Source of the DNA: Gigaspora rosea
Taxonomy: Eukaryota; Glomeromycota; Glomeromycetes; Diversisporales; Gigasporaceae
Assembly: GCA_003550325.1 (NCBI GenBank)
Contig: QKWP01000634.1
Coordinates: 1 to 64,000 of the forward strand
DNA: 64,000 nt
Direction of reading: 5' to 3'
The stretch's first letter is position 1; every line of letters starts with the position of its first letter. Below, piece after piece: positions 10,944 to 21,256 of the stretch. Both the position numbers and the translations under genes were made by a program. The notes beneath the pieces are model-generated. The model saw only the letters and a list, made by a program, of their open reading frames with translations, did no database searches and was not told where the DNA came from.

Positions 10944-13085
10944 ATGCCTCCTGATTATGCAGTCAAAAAGGCACGTAGCAGACTAAGCAATGCCCAGCAT
11001 AAAGAAATATGCGAATACGCTAAAGCAAGACCAGCAGCTAGACATCAAGACATTGCGGATGAATTTATGAGGAAGTATCCTACGCTAAAACTTGATAGAT
11101 CAACTATCACCAAGACTTTACAAAAAAGTGAACAATATCTTTACCTTGAAGAAAGTCCCGTAATACAAAATCGGTGTAAAAATAAACCACCAAAGTATCC
11201 CTTGCTCGAGACAGCAATGACAATTTGGGTAAATCAAGCTTCCTTTGCTGGTATGGTTCTTTCAGACGAATTGGTAAAATTAAAAGGCCGTAAATTTGGT
11301 AATCATCTTGGTATTCCTGAAAATGAACTTAAGTTCTCAAACGGATGGGTTTCAAACTTCAAGAAGCGAAATTCTTTACGTCGATACCGATTTAATGGTG
11401 AGGCTGCGAGCGCGCCTTTGGAAACTTTAGCAGATGAAAGGATTAAGCCGAGACAGCTTCTTTCCCAATATGAGCCCGAGAACATATATAATGCTAATGA
11501 AACCGGGTTATTTTATCGAATGTTACCAAATCAGACATTGGCACAGCAAGCGGTTTCTGGCAAAAAAAGGGTAGGAAATTAATTTTTTACTTTTCTATTT
11601 AATAAAATGGGAAATTAATATATGCATTGCCGTATTACTATTCAGAACAAATCACGACTTACCGTATTGTTAGCTACGAACGCAACTGGATCACACAAAC
11701 TCCAGCCATTGGTTATAGGTAAATCAAAAAAACCATGGTCTTTCAAAGGAATAAAGATATCACAACTTCCGGTTATATATGAAAACAACGAACGTGCATG
11801 GATGAAGTCTGATATTTGGGAAAAGTGGTTAACATTTTATGATAAAGGTTTCCGTATTCAAAACAAGAAAGTTTTGTTAATCGTGGATAATGCTAGATAT
11901 CATAGTGAACCAGAAATGCCCACTTATTCTGATAACAATAGAGATCAAAGACCTGAAGACAATGAATTAGGTTCTGAGTACGAAAATGGTGAAAATTTTA
12001 TTTCTGAGGGTAGTGAAAATGATGAAATTCCTAATTCTGAAGGCGATAAAGATAATCAGTCCAATTTTCAATCTCGTGAAAGAACTCGCGGAAGAACTCA
12101 TGAAAGAACTCGTGGGAGAACTAGAGGAAGCACTCGTGGAAGTACTCGCAGAAGAACTCGTGGAAGAACTCGAGGAAGAACTCGTGAAAGACCGCGCGGA
12201 AGAACTCGTAGAAGACCGCGTGGAAGAGCACGAACAATTTCATCGCATAATGAACAAAATAGTACTTCTAGCAAATTCAAGCTCACAAATATTAAATTGC
12301 ATTATCTTCCACCTAACACGACTGCGCATCTACAACCACTAGATGCTGGTATCATTAGGTCGTTCAAATCTAAGTACAAAAACCTCTATTGCAAACATGT
12401 TCTTAATCAATTCGAGTCAAATATTGATTTAGAAGAGTTAGTACTGTAAATCTTATATTTTATGACTTTCATTTGTTTGATTTATTTTATTAATTCAACT
12501 TTTTTTATTTATAGAAATAAACTAAATATAAAGCAAGCAATCGATTTTATTGCAGAATCATGGAGCGACGTAACTGATGTAACTATTCAAAATTGCTGGA
12601 ATAAGACGGGAATTCTTTCAGATATAAGTGAGATAGAGATAGAAATTACAAATCAAGAATCTGAAAGCGATTTTTTAGATGATGAGGTTGCAGAAATTAT
12701 TGTAGATTTGTCATCAAGTAATGATCCCGAAGCTTCTAACATAGCCCAGATCATGGAAAGGTATATTCAAATAGTCAATGAGCCTGTTGCGATGGAAGGA
12801 ATGCTCAATAATGAAGAAATAATTACTATGGTTCAAGCCGAAGAAAACGAACAAGAACAAGAAAGTGATGATGATGAAGAGCCTCCTCCTCCTCCTGTTA
12901 CAGCTAAAGAGGTATATAACGCAATACAAACTGTTTTACGATATGAAGAGCAGACTAATTCAGAATCTAACCTCGAGCTTGCTGAATTGGAATTTTTGCG
13001 AAAGTTAAATAACAACTACAGGCGTGCGTATGGGAAGTCCAAAAAACAAACACCAATTACATCTTTTTTTACTCCTGAATATTAA
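10944..13085 (+). CDS. CENP-B/pogo-type DDE transposase with a disrupted catalytic Asp
   Basis: Exons 10944-11570, 11646-12445 and 12515-13085 (GT..AG, phases 0 and 2) give 665 residues. The N-terminus has the CENP-B-type helix-turn-helix pair (SNAQHKEICEYAKARP..., then HQDIADEFMRKYP and SNGWVSNFKKRNSLR). The DDE_1 domain follows. The first catalytic site, normally YNADETGLF in this family, reads YNANETGLF (N185). The second (LLIVDNARYH, D290) and third (LQPLDAGIIRSFK, D442) are intact. D290 and D442 are 151 residues apart instead of the usual ~30-35. The extra block is acidic (about 297-350) then Arg/Thr/Gly repeats (352-405). The C-terminal part is acidic with a proline run and ends with QTPITSFF (654-661), a match to the PCNA-interacting PIP box. 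Such transposases cut and paste their own TIR-flanked DNA in the nucleus. This copy is probably catalytically dead, though it may still bind DNA. Confidence 0.85.
12072..12235 (+). repeat. 12 bp coding minisatellite (Arg-Thr-Arg-Gly)
   Basis: About 13 units of AGAACTCGYGGA, variants included, in frame within exon 2 of the transposase, encoding R-T-R-G with occasional S, H, E or P. It lies between the second and third catalytic Asp codons. All units keep the 12 bp phase, so the frame is not broken. The opposite strand is also open across it, which is a shadow. Confidence 0.85.
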
Positions 13086-14589
13086 TAAGTCTTGTACTAA
13101 ACAATTAAAGATTTATTAAATAAATATATTTAGCTAATTGGCAGAACGTGATTACCTGTAATTATTGAAACATTCGATCATTTACATGATTAATATCGTA
13201 ATTCGTAATATATTCGTTATCGATTTTTGAATTAATAATCAATTCGTGAAAAATTGAGGCGCGGAAAATCAAGGATACAAGTTTTTGGATATTGATGAAG
13301 GAGGTGATACATTTATTAAGTCCTATTTTCACTTGAATTTTAGAATAGCGCGATTCGGTTCATTGATTTGCCAACAATTTTGGCGTCATTTCATGGATCT
13401 GCTTATCCATATTCGTTAACTGGTTAATTGCTTATCTACTATTGTTATCGATCTAAAATAGATCTTAACGATCTATTTTAAATCATTAAGAATCTTAATG
13501 ATCTAAAATAAATCGTTAAAATTCTTTAACGATCTATTTATCCCAAAATGAGTCGAGTAACAAAAATTTAAAAAATTTTTAATTATAAATTATGGCCGTT
13601 CAACCTTTATGTGATACAATTAGCTATCTTGCATACACGTGCATATATCATACGTATGTACGTGCAGTGCAAGAAATCTAAAAACCCACAATTACTTCTT
13701 ATTGGGAAATATTCAAAGTCGATATTTACATACACCTTTATTGTTTGCTAATGATTTAGGATTTCAATGCATATGGTTGTCTTTATAAAGCTTAGATTTT
13801 TTGCACCGTACATACGTATGTATTACTCCTATTTTACTTTAATTTTTTTTTAAATTTTATTTCTAACTCTAATAATATTAAATGTTATGCATTATTCTCC
13901 AAAAGAACTTTCTTAAAGAATTATAGTCCCGATAACTGAAGTCAATGCCTAATCTTAACTTTTGGTAGCAATTAAAGATTGCTTTAAAATTACTTTAATC
14001 GAATCATATTAAACTAAGGATGGAAAAAACGGAACAATAGCTAAAACAAGGCAGAATAAGTCTAAAACAGCTAACTTTTTGCAAAGTTTTATTCTTTCGA
14101 GAAAACTATTCCAGAATTTGAATTACAGTAATATGCGTGACTCGTGAAACTTGTATTTTTATTAAAAATCTGCGATTACAATAAATTACGTTCATAGATT
14201 ATTTAAATTTTAAAAATCACATAACTATGCTAGAATTACGATATTTTAGCTTACAAAATTTATAATGCAAAAAGTATTACTGTAAACTGCTGTATAAAGA
14301 CCCGATAGGATTAGTGATCCTAGTCGAAATTAAAAAAATCGGCTAAGCCGATTTTTCGACCCGGTTACTATATAGTATCGGTATGGTTTTTAAATTCATA
14401 TATAATTATTTTATATAATCACCTTAAATATTTAATTATATATTTAGTGATTTTATAAAGGTAATTGGATATAGTCACCCCTTTTTATAGTCACCAGGTT
14501 TTTGTGTCCCAAAGGTGTGACTATATCGAAGTGTGACTGTATTTATAAATACAAATATTACAAAATTATAAACATAATAAAAAAAATAA

Positions 14590-15462
14590 CAAGATACTTT
14601 GTTTCAGAGATTAATTAGAAAACGCACTATATGTCATGGTCGTAACTGGTCCACGGTGTTTTTGTCGTCCTTCCCTATTAGAATTTTTTCGCTTCTCTTA
14701 CAAGATAGTGTATTATTAAGTATTTCCTCATGTGCCTTGATCTGATTCTTGATTCCGAATCATGCCGTATGATGATGCCATAGATCCTGTTGCATAATTC
14801 CGGGACTAATTTTGCCATAGAACAGTAGAACCGATTTTGGCCGTGAGCTTCGTTTTGTTTTTTCATTTTCTAAATATAGCAACGGCAAAAAAGTTAGTAA
14901 TGTATAAAGTGTAGTAAATGCATTACAAATAAGCATTAAATTGCTTTTGTAAATGATCAATCTGTCGAAACACCAAAGCAGGCAAAGATAACCAATTCAT
15001 TATCTAGAATCGGTAGGCCTTATAAAAGGTGCATCATATGGGCTGCAATAGTGCTCTAGGAATGAATCACAACACACAACTAGCCAAGTGATACTCATAC
15101 CAAATGGCCCCAGGCGGTTGCAAAAGCAATTTAGCCGTCATGATAAAATACCTACATTAGTGCTTATAAAGGTATATAAAAAAAAGCTATATAAGAAGCT
15201 ATATATAATGGGTGAATGATTGTAAGGATTAATGAGAAAATTTTTTGAGTGCAAAAAAGCGGGTTTATATAGAAAAATATTCATAATGCGGATAGTGTTT
15301 ATTGTCGCGTGAAATAAATATAATACACGTGTTGTTAACAAACCCAAAAATGAAAATAATGCATGTCTTCGCGTTGATCAGTATACTATTCTGATTGGTC
15401 AATAGCGTGACGGACTGGCGTTTGTTGTTTTTTTACTGAACTGATTTACCAATCTAATTTCA
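14590..15462. mobile_element. Remnant of a MULE-like element, 3' part (block A, copy 1)
   Basis: From about 14843 to 15462 this is nearly identical to 25188-25839, including the stretches around GGCCTTATAAAAGGTGCATC and GCCCCAGGCGGTTGCAAAAG. Just upstream, the frame fragment LIRKRTI (14600-14620) parallels NIRKRAIPY at the end of the MULE pseudogene at 25.16 kb, so both are tails of one element family. The minus strand at 14700-14870 also reads short transposon-like peptides (QQDLWHHHT). The block contains a short inverted AAGCTATATAAGAAGCTATAT motif. No intact gene. Confidence 0.6.
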
Positions 15463-15937
15463 GGACGGAGTAGAATCACATGCCTAAACGATAATCGTGA
15501 TTGCCAATTTGTAATACCCACTACTAGTGGTTTTTTTTCGCTCGTTCTACCCAACCAAGAAAACTTGTGGTATAGTTTTTTTTGTTGATTTCATTGCGGT
15601 CTTGTTTTACTTTAACCCTTCTCGTAGTTTTGTTTTTCTTTAACCTTTTCCGTGGTTTTGTTTTACTTAGATTTTTGACTTTTTTGACCTTTTTTTTTTC
15701 TTTGGACAAATAGTTGGGTCGCTTTAGACCTTTTTTTTTTTTTCTTTGGATAAATAGCTGGGTCACTTTAGTCCTTTTTATTTTTATCTTTATCTAAATC
15801 CTAAACTACTCGCGATTTCACATGACTTTATATAAATTGAACTTCTTTCGCTATCACTAACTTTTTTTTTTGTATATACATTTTTTTTTTTGTATATATT
15901 TTCTTTTTTTTTTATATATATATATTGTACATACAAA

Positions 15938-18016
15938 ATGGACTTAACTTGTGATGCTTCGCATAGTATGGGCTTAACTTATGATGTTTCGCATAATATG
16001 GTCTTGACTTGTGATGCTTCGGCATCAGTAACGAACCTTTCTCTAGATGAAAAGCGAAGCCTTCTTTTTGATGTAAATTCACCTTTAGAGATCCCTATGG
16101 ATGATTTCAATTCCACTTGGTGGCCTTTAGTTAATAATATTTGGACGCAGTGGAATTCATATAAAAGCAAAAATGGTGATGTTTCAAAGGTTTTTTCCTG
16201 CCGTTTTACAAAGCATCGAAATTCAAGCACCCGTCAAAAAGAAAACATTCCACCAGAAAAACGCCAAGTAGCGAAATCATGACCATCAGGCCTTTGTGAA
16301 GCAAAAATAAAGGTTTCTTGGTTAACTTCATTGAATAAAGTGAAGGTTGAACATTACAAAGATTCCCCAAATCACCAACATTCTTTAAAAGAAGGCGATA
16401 GAATCAAACGTTCTCAGGCAGTTAGGACGCTTGTAGAACAAGATGCAGTTAAAAACTATTCGCCTCCGGCAATAACCGCTGCAATTAAAGTTCTGGTTCA
16501 GGTGTGCGCGAACTAAAACAAAAGGAAGTAACCAACATTAAGTATAAGGTTCGTGGACCCCTTGAAGCACATCATATTGGTGACCCTGATTTGAAAATAG
16601 ATTTTTTAAATTTTATATCATACTTAAGAGAGCAGGGATATCAAGTTGAGGACTATCGTGTTCCCCAACAGAACACAAAAGACATTGTTTTTGTGAATTT
16701 TGCACAGTTGAAAAACTTCAGAATCATGGGTGGTTAACCCTTATAGATTCTACGCATAAGACTAACAGATATGATTGTGTAGGTGCACACTTTTTTGTTA
16801 GCACTGAAGATGGTGATATCGTCGGAGAAACATTGAAAATAGTTCGTAGATTTTGTCAGTGGTCCCCGATATATACTTTCTGATCAAAGTAGCATCGAGG
16901 CGAATGGTGTTAAAAAAGCGTTTTCTGGAATAAATGCTGGAGAACAAGAATGCGAATTAATTCTCTGCATTGTTCACGTAATGAGGGTTTGGTAGACAAA
17001 AATATACGAAAAGGAATCTCGGGATCTTATGATCACGGCAATGCACAAAAGAACCAAAGTTGGTTGTGAAAAACTTGTTCAAGATGCTGTTGACCGTAGC
17101 TTCGTCCCTGCTGTCCGAAGGTATATTGAAAAGAACTACAAAAATAATACTAAGCAGTGGGGTTTGTGGGCGCGCCAACATTCCCCCTGCTTCTCCAAGT
17201 TACCTCTATGAATCCATTAGAATCCTATCATAGTAAGTTGAAAAGAACAACCTCGTCATTTCATGGCTTAATAGGTACGTAACAACTTAATGTGAATATG
17301 CAGCACTTTTTAAAATTTGAAGCAAAATTTTTCAAAAAACAGCAACTGAATTCAGATAATTTTGATACAAAAATTATCTGAATTCAGTTGCTATATCTTG
17401 AAAAATTCTGCAGATTTTTTTAAAAAAGACGGATCAAATTTTCATTCTTATCATTTAACTTTAGGTGCAGTTCATCATATTGTCGCTCTTAATAATAAAA
17501 AAAGATCCGATTCTGAATGTGCCGCTTTTGACTTTCATATTAAAAAAATATCCTGTATATGGTGTGGAGGACGATGTTATTAAAGAAATTCACAAGTTTC
17601 CTTACCCACCCCAACAATTATTGGTAAAGGAAGCCTGTGCCGTAATGAACAGACTCGAAAAAGGCAAAGGCGCTCTAGGTTTGATCTCGCTAGACTGCTA
17701 TTGCCTATTTCGCAGCCGCTACATATTACTCTGCAGACAGAATTTTCATGAGCATTCATATGGTGCCGTGAAATTATTAACCACCGATGTATGGAAGACA
17801 TTTCAAGGGATGTTCGAAGAGAGCAGATTTGAAATTTATGAATTAATAACAGTAGAACTTGAACGAACAGAGCAGCAAAAAAAATCTGAAAGTCTAAAAC
17901 TTATCATAAACGAACTAAACGAGAGAGTGCGTGACAAATATTGGGGCGGAAGTTTTGGTTTCAATATTGGAAAATTTTTTAGTCTTTTTTTTTTGCAATT
18001 TGACCGTATGATATAA
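15938..18016 (+). pseudogene. Decayed MULE-like transposase with SWIM-type zinc finger
   Basis: Starting at ATG 15938, consecutive pieces in changing frames make one long protein. They include FNSTWWPLVNNIWTQWNSYK, RSQAVRTLVEQDAVKNYSPP, VFVNFAQLKNF, then LTLIDSTHKTNRYDCVGAHF (the DDE-like core), ITAMHKRTKVGCEKLVQDAV and LESYHSKLKRTTS. After an intron come NNKKRSDSECAAFDF, VKEACAVMNRLEKGKGALGL and a SWIM-like CYC...CRQNFHEH. In the usual CxC...CxH pattern the last position should be H, but here it is Q. There is a stop at 16279-16281 (TGA), a frameshift near 16500, a stop near 16735 and further breaks around 16860-16900. One intron with intact splice signals remains at 17275-17464. The family is abundant in glomeromycete genomes as far as I know. 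It is not functional as it stands. Confidence 0.7.
17341..17392. repeat. Perfect 23 bp inverted repeat (hairpin)
   Basis: Arms at 17341-17363 and 17370-17392, six-base loop (GATACA). The arm begins AGCAACTGAATTCAGATAAT and ends TTT. It lies inside the intron 17275-17464 of the transposase relic. No mismatch despite the decay of the surrounding gene. Confidence 0.85.
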
Positions 18017-18339
18017 ATAATTAAAGAATTATTGGCTGGGTGGGTGGGTGGGCGAAACCGCATTATGCGCCAAGACAGTAATAATTCTATTAGCTGAGCG
18101 GGCAGCGGGCGAAACGGCTTTAGGCCAGAATAGTGAACAAATATGGGTGGGTAAGCGGGAAAATTGGTCTTAAAGTGAAAATAGAAAAATTTAGATGGAA
18201 CAATTAAAAAAATGTAAATAGCGATAAGCCAAAATGTGAATAAAGAAATACAAATTATAATGCTTACCTGTGTGCCTACATTTATAAATATATTACTGGA
18301 GTCTTATATAAAATATAACTCAACACTCGTTAGTAATTT

Positions 18340-19400
18340 TATTTGATTATTAAAAAATTCGAACGAATATATCTCAGTACTAATAGAATTCAGTTAATTT
18401 AAATTTACTAATTCTTAGAATTGAAAAGAAACAAAATTCATCGAATTTTATTAGGTGGTTGCTGAGATATCTTCGTTCAAAATTTAAAATAGTTCGGCGC
18501 AGTTAGATGCTTAAAACTTTAAACGAAGATATCTCAGCAACCACCTAATAGAATTCAATTAAATTTTTTTAGTTTAACTTTACTGAATCTTAGAATTGAA
18601 TAAAAATAAATTTAATTAAATTCCATTGTGTGGTTGCTGAGATATCTTCATTCAAAGTTCAAAATAGTTTCGGCGCAGCTTCTATTAGTTAGATGTTTAA
18701 AATTTTAAATGAAGATATCTCAGCAACAACCTAATAGAATTCAATTAAATTTTTTTATTTTAACTTTATTGACTTTTAGAATTTTAATAAAAAAATTTTT
18801 ATTGAATTATATTAGGTGGTTACTAAGATAATATCCGAAATTCAAAATAATTTTGGCGCAGCTTCTATTTAGTTAGATATTAAAGATATCTCAGCGATCA
18901 CCTATAGAATTCAATTAAATTTTTTTTTATTTCAATTTTAAAAATGAGTAAGTCAATATTAAAAAATTTTATTGAATTCTTCTATTAGGTTATTGCTGAG
19001 ATATCTTCGTTCAAAGCTTTAAATATCTAACTAAATAGAGCTGCGCCGAAACTATTTTGAACTTTGAATAAAGATATCTCAGCAATCGCCTAATAAAATT
19101 CTTTTTATTTTAATGATATAGCCAGTAGAATTAAATAAAGAAATTTTCATCAAATTCTATTATGTGGCTTGCGAGATAGATTCATTCAAAGTTTAAAAAC
19201 TAAATACTAGAGGCTGCGGCATAACTATTTAAACTTTGAACGAAGATATCTTAGCAACAACCAAATATAATTCGATGAATTTTTTTTTTTTATTTAAAAT
19301 ATATTGATTCGTAGAATTGAGTAAAAAAAAAATTTTATCGAATTTCTATTAGGTAGTTGCTGATATATCTTCGTTCAAAGTTTGAAAAAATTTCAAAATG
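18340..19400. repeat. Array of alternating inverted repeats with a GAAGATATCTCAGCAA core
   Basis: About ten copies, in alternating orientation, of a ~100-130 bp unit. Typical words are ACGAAGATATCTCAGCAAC, ACCTAATAGAATTCAATTAA and the spacer GGCGCAGCTTCTATTTAGTT. Neighbouring copies face each other, so the array can fold into a series of long hairpins. No coding sequence. Related single units occur at 7350-7500. Confidence 0.8.
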
Positions 19401-19473
19401 ATTACTTTTTTCGTTTTTCAATTTTGCTAATTATCGCGATTCTGCTCCGCCCCCACAAATGGACAACGATTCT

Positions 19474-20160
19474 AGAACATTTCTAGAACGATCTATTGAA
19501 TTTGATTGGTAATGGGAGAGCGGGATCAGTCCGAACAAAACAAAGCGAGACGGCAAAGACAAAAACACGAAATATATATAAAAAATGGCTATCCAAACCG
19601 TCTTGTTTGACTAAGTAGAAGTGTCGGAAATGCGATTTTACTATATAAATTAAAAATCGGAAAAATCGGGTAATCTCGTGATGTACCTGGCTTTAGCCAT
19701 CCCCCCATTGGGCCAATCTAGCTCTAACCGTATACAGAGAATTCGAGTCCTAATAAACCGCGGCGAAGTTACAAGTCAATTCAGTCTGTCGAATTGAGTC
19801 TCACAGGATTTATTAAAGTTAAAGTCGAATTCAAAGGAAAAACTCAGATAAGTATATGAAATATTTTATTTATATTTTAAAGTATACGTAAAATTTATGT
19901 TTGACTTTATTCAATTTCAGGTATTTATATACATTTAAAATTTTAAGAGTGTTACGCTAAATTTCTAGAGATACGCTAAAAATTAAGCGCTATGCCAGAA
20001 TCTTTGCGTGAAGCCAAAATCTTAGCGCTACGCCAAAAAACTAGCATCACGCGGAAAAATTAGCATTACGCGTTTAACTACGCTACCCAGCCACTATTTA
20101 CTTCCATTTTAGTATGAATTTTTAATACGGGGAATAATACAGGTAAGGGAATTATTTACA
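19474..20160. repeat. Dispersed repeat block B, copy 1
   Basis: Matches 25840-26384 (shared starts AGAACATTTCTAGAAC and ends AGGGAATTATTTACA), with an extra ~200 bp here at about 19520-19715. It includes a minisatellite-like stretch at 19950-20090 built on (T)TAGCGCTACGCCRAAA variants. It is the right flank of the 4 kb insertion at 15463-19452. Confidence 0.75.
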
Positions 20161-20350
20161 GGCTAGTAAGTTTTTTAATTTGTTCTAATGCAGTTAAAAC
20201 TTAAAAGATTAAATATCCGATTTTATTATTTAATATTAGAAGAATATTTTATTTAATAAAGAAACAATACATTTCAGTAAGCGTTTGGGAAAGATTAGGT
20301 ATAACGCCAATCGATATCGATCAGTTAATGCTAGGTAAAAGATCGATATA

Positions 20351-20524
20351 CAGTGTAACCCGCAATAGTCACATTCGCATTAGTTACAATCTCGCTATAG
20401 TCACCTTAATTTTTCTATTTAATTATATATACTATATATAAATTTTAGCTCGCATTAGTCACAATCTCGCAATAGGCACATAGAAAGTCCAATTTTGGCA
20501 CGTGACTATTGCGGGGTTTGACTG
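20351..20524. mobile_element. 174 bp pogo/Tigger-like MITE
   Basis: The left end is CAGTGTAACCCGCAATAGTC and the right end read backwards is CAGTCAAACCCCGCAATAGT, the same apart from a single-base gap and two substitutions. TA flanks both sides (20349-20350, 20525-20526). An internal copy of GCAATAGGCACAT lies near the right end. A 26 bp tandem duplication (GGGTTTGACTGTATGAGTCT and six more bases; 20514-20539 and 20540-20565) straddles the right boundary. Confidence 0.8.
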
Positions 20525-20986
20525 TATGAGTCTGAGGCAGGGTTTGACTGTATGAGTCTGAGGCACAACATATATCTACATTTCTGCATTTCGTATCAAT
20601 TTAAATTAAATACGATTCTTCTCATTAACATTATATGAAAAACTGACATTACGCACTTAATAATCAATGATCTCAATAACAAAATATAGGTAACGATGCT
20701 ACGTACTGTACGTACGTAAATACACATAATACACATACAATCAAATGACAATGAAATAACAGAAAAATACCAAAATGCATACTCACATTAAAAAAATTCA
20801 ACTCGTTAATCATACACTTCATAAACTACATAATGTTACAATCCTTCAAGACCAAAATTTCTCTACAATCATATTACCTCAACCTTGCCCCTAATTGACC
20901 TTAATTGTCGACTAACTAAAGGCAAATCTTTGCGATCGACTACTATTACCAAATAATTTTCATTTACCTTATTTTATACACCTGAT

Positions 20987-21247
20987 TTAATCCTTATAAC
21001 TGCGTTTAAAAATATCATCCATTGCTAATACTTTAATAGCAAACCAAAAAGTTGTGTTCGCTACATCTGATCCTAAATTTTGATTGGCTAATAAATGGGT
21101 TAATGTGGCAACACTAATATCAAAAGGCTCCCAGCGCATAGGCAGGCGCATGGCTTGTTTGTTAATGAAATCGATAACATATATCTGATATAGTCTAGTA
21201 TTCATAATAGCCATCACAGCATAGTCACGTGGTGGGCAGACGGACAT
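20987..21247 (-). CDS. Hypothetical 86-residue protein or terminal exon
   Basis: Frame from ATG at 21247 (context TTAAAATGTCC) to the stop at 20987. The peptide starts MSVCPPRDYAVMAIMNTRLY and contains KQAMRLPMRWEPFDIS, HLLANQNLGSDVANTTFWFA and the end MDDIFKRSYKD. The composition is protein-like (all residue classes, two Trp, no low complexity), unlike chance frames in this AT-rich DNA. No family recognised. It could be a last exon whose upstream part is lost to transposons, or a small intact gene. Confidence 0.4.
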   Translation of the reverse strand: MSVCPPRDYAVMAIMNTRLYQIYVIDFINKQAMRLPMRWEPFDISVATLTHLLANQNLGSDVANTTFWFAIKVLAMDDIFKRSYKD

Positions 21248-21256
21248 TTTAATCAA

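Larger units (their letters stand above)
9099..14539 (+). mobile_element. pogo/Tigger-type DNA transposon, structurally complete
   Basis: The left end CAGTCGCATCTCGATATAGT (from 9099) and the right end read backwards, CAGTCACACTTCGATATAGT (from 14539), match at 22 of the first 27 bases and are flanked by TA on both sides (9097-9098 and 14540-14541). This is the Tc1/mariner-pogo target duplication. The GATATAGTCAC motif is iterated inside both ends, at least five times on the left. The element carries a three-exon CENP-B/DDE transposase (10944-13085), with about 1.8 kb of leader and 1.45 kb of 3' noncoding sequence. A hAT-type MITE (9182-9856) has inserted in its left end. A short palindrome-rich stretch (GATCTAAAATAGATC-like) lies at 13450-13545. 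Confidence 0.88.
15463..19452 (+). mobile_element. 4 kb DNA transposon relic carrying a MULE/SWIM-type transposase
   Basis: The left end GGACGGAGTAGAATCACA (15463-15480) and the right end read backwards, GGGCGGAGCAGAATCGCG (19452-19435), match at 14 of 18 with only transitions, so they are candidate TIRs. The flanks, block A ending ...CTAATTTCA at 15462 and block B starting AGAACATTTCTAG at 19474, are contiguous at 25839/25840, which is an apparently empty site. Inside lie a decayed transposase (15938-18016), GGGTGGGTGGG-rich sequence near 18040 and an inverted-repeat array (18340-19400). No clear TSD remains, and 21 bp between 19453 and 19473 are unexplained. Confidence 0.6.

Noticed and set aside
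12098-12286. Minus-strand Arg/Val/Leu/Pro repeat frame, and the overlapping + frame at 11986-12342
   Set aside because: Both are shadows of the 12 bp coding minisatellite in the transposase.
17836-18063. 75-residue minus-strand frame
   Set aside because: Overlaps the end of the decayed MULE-like transposase, which explains the region.
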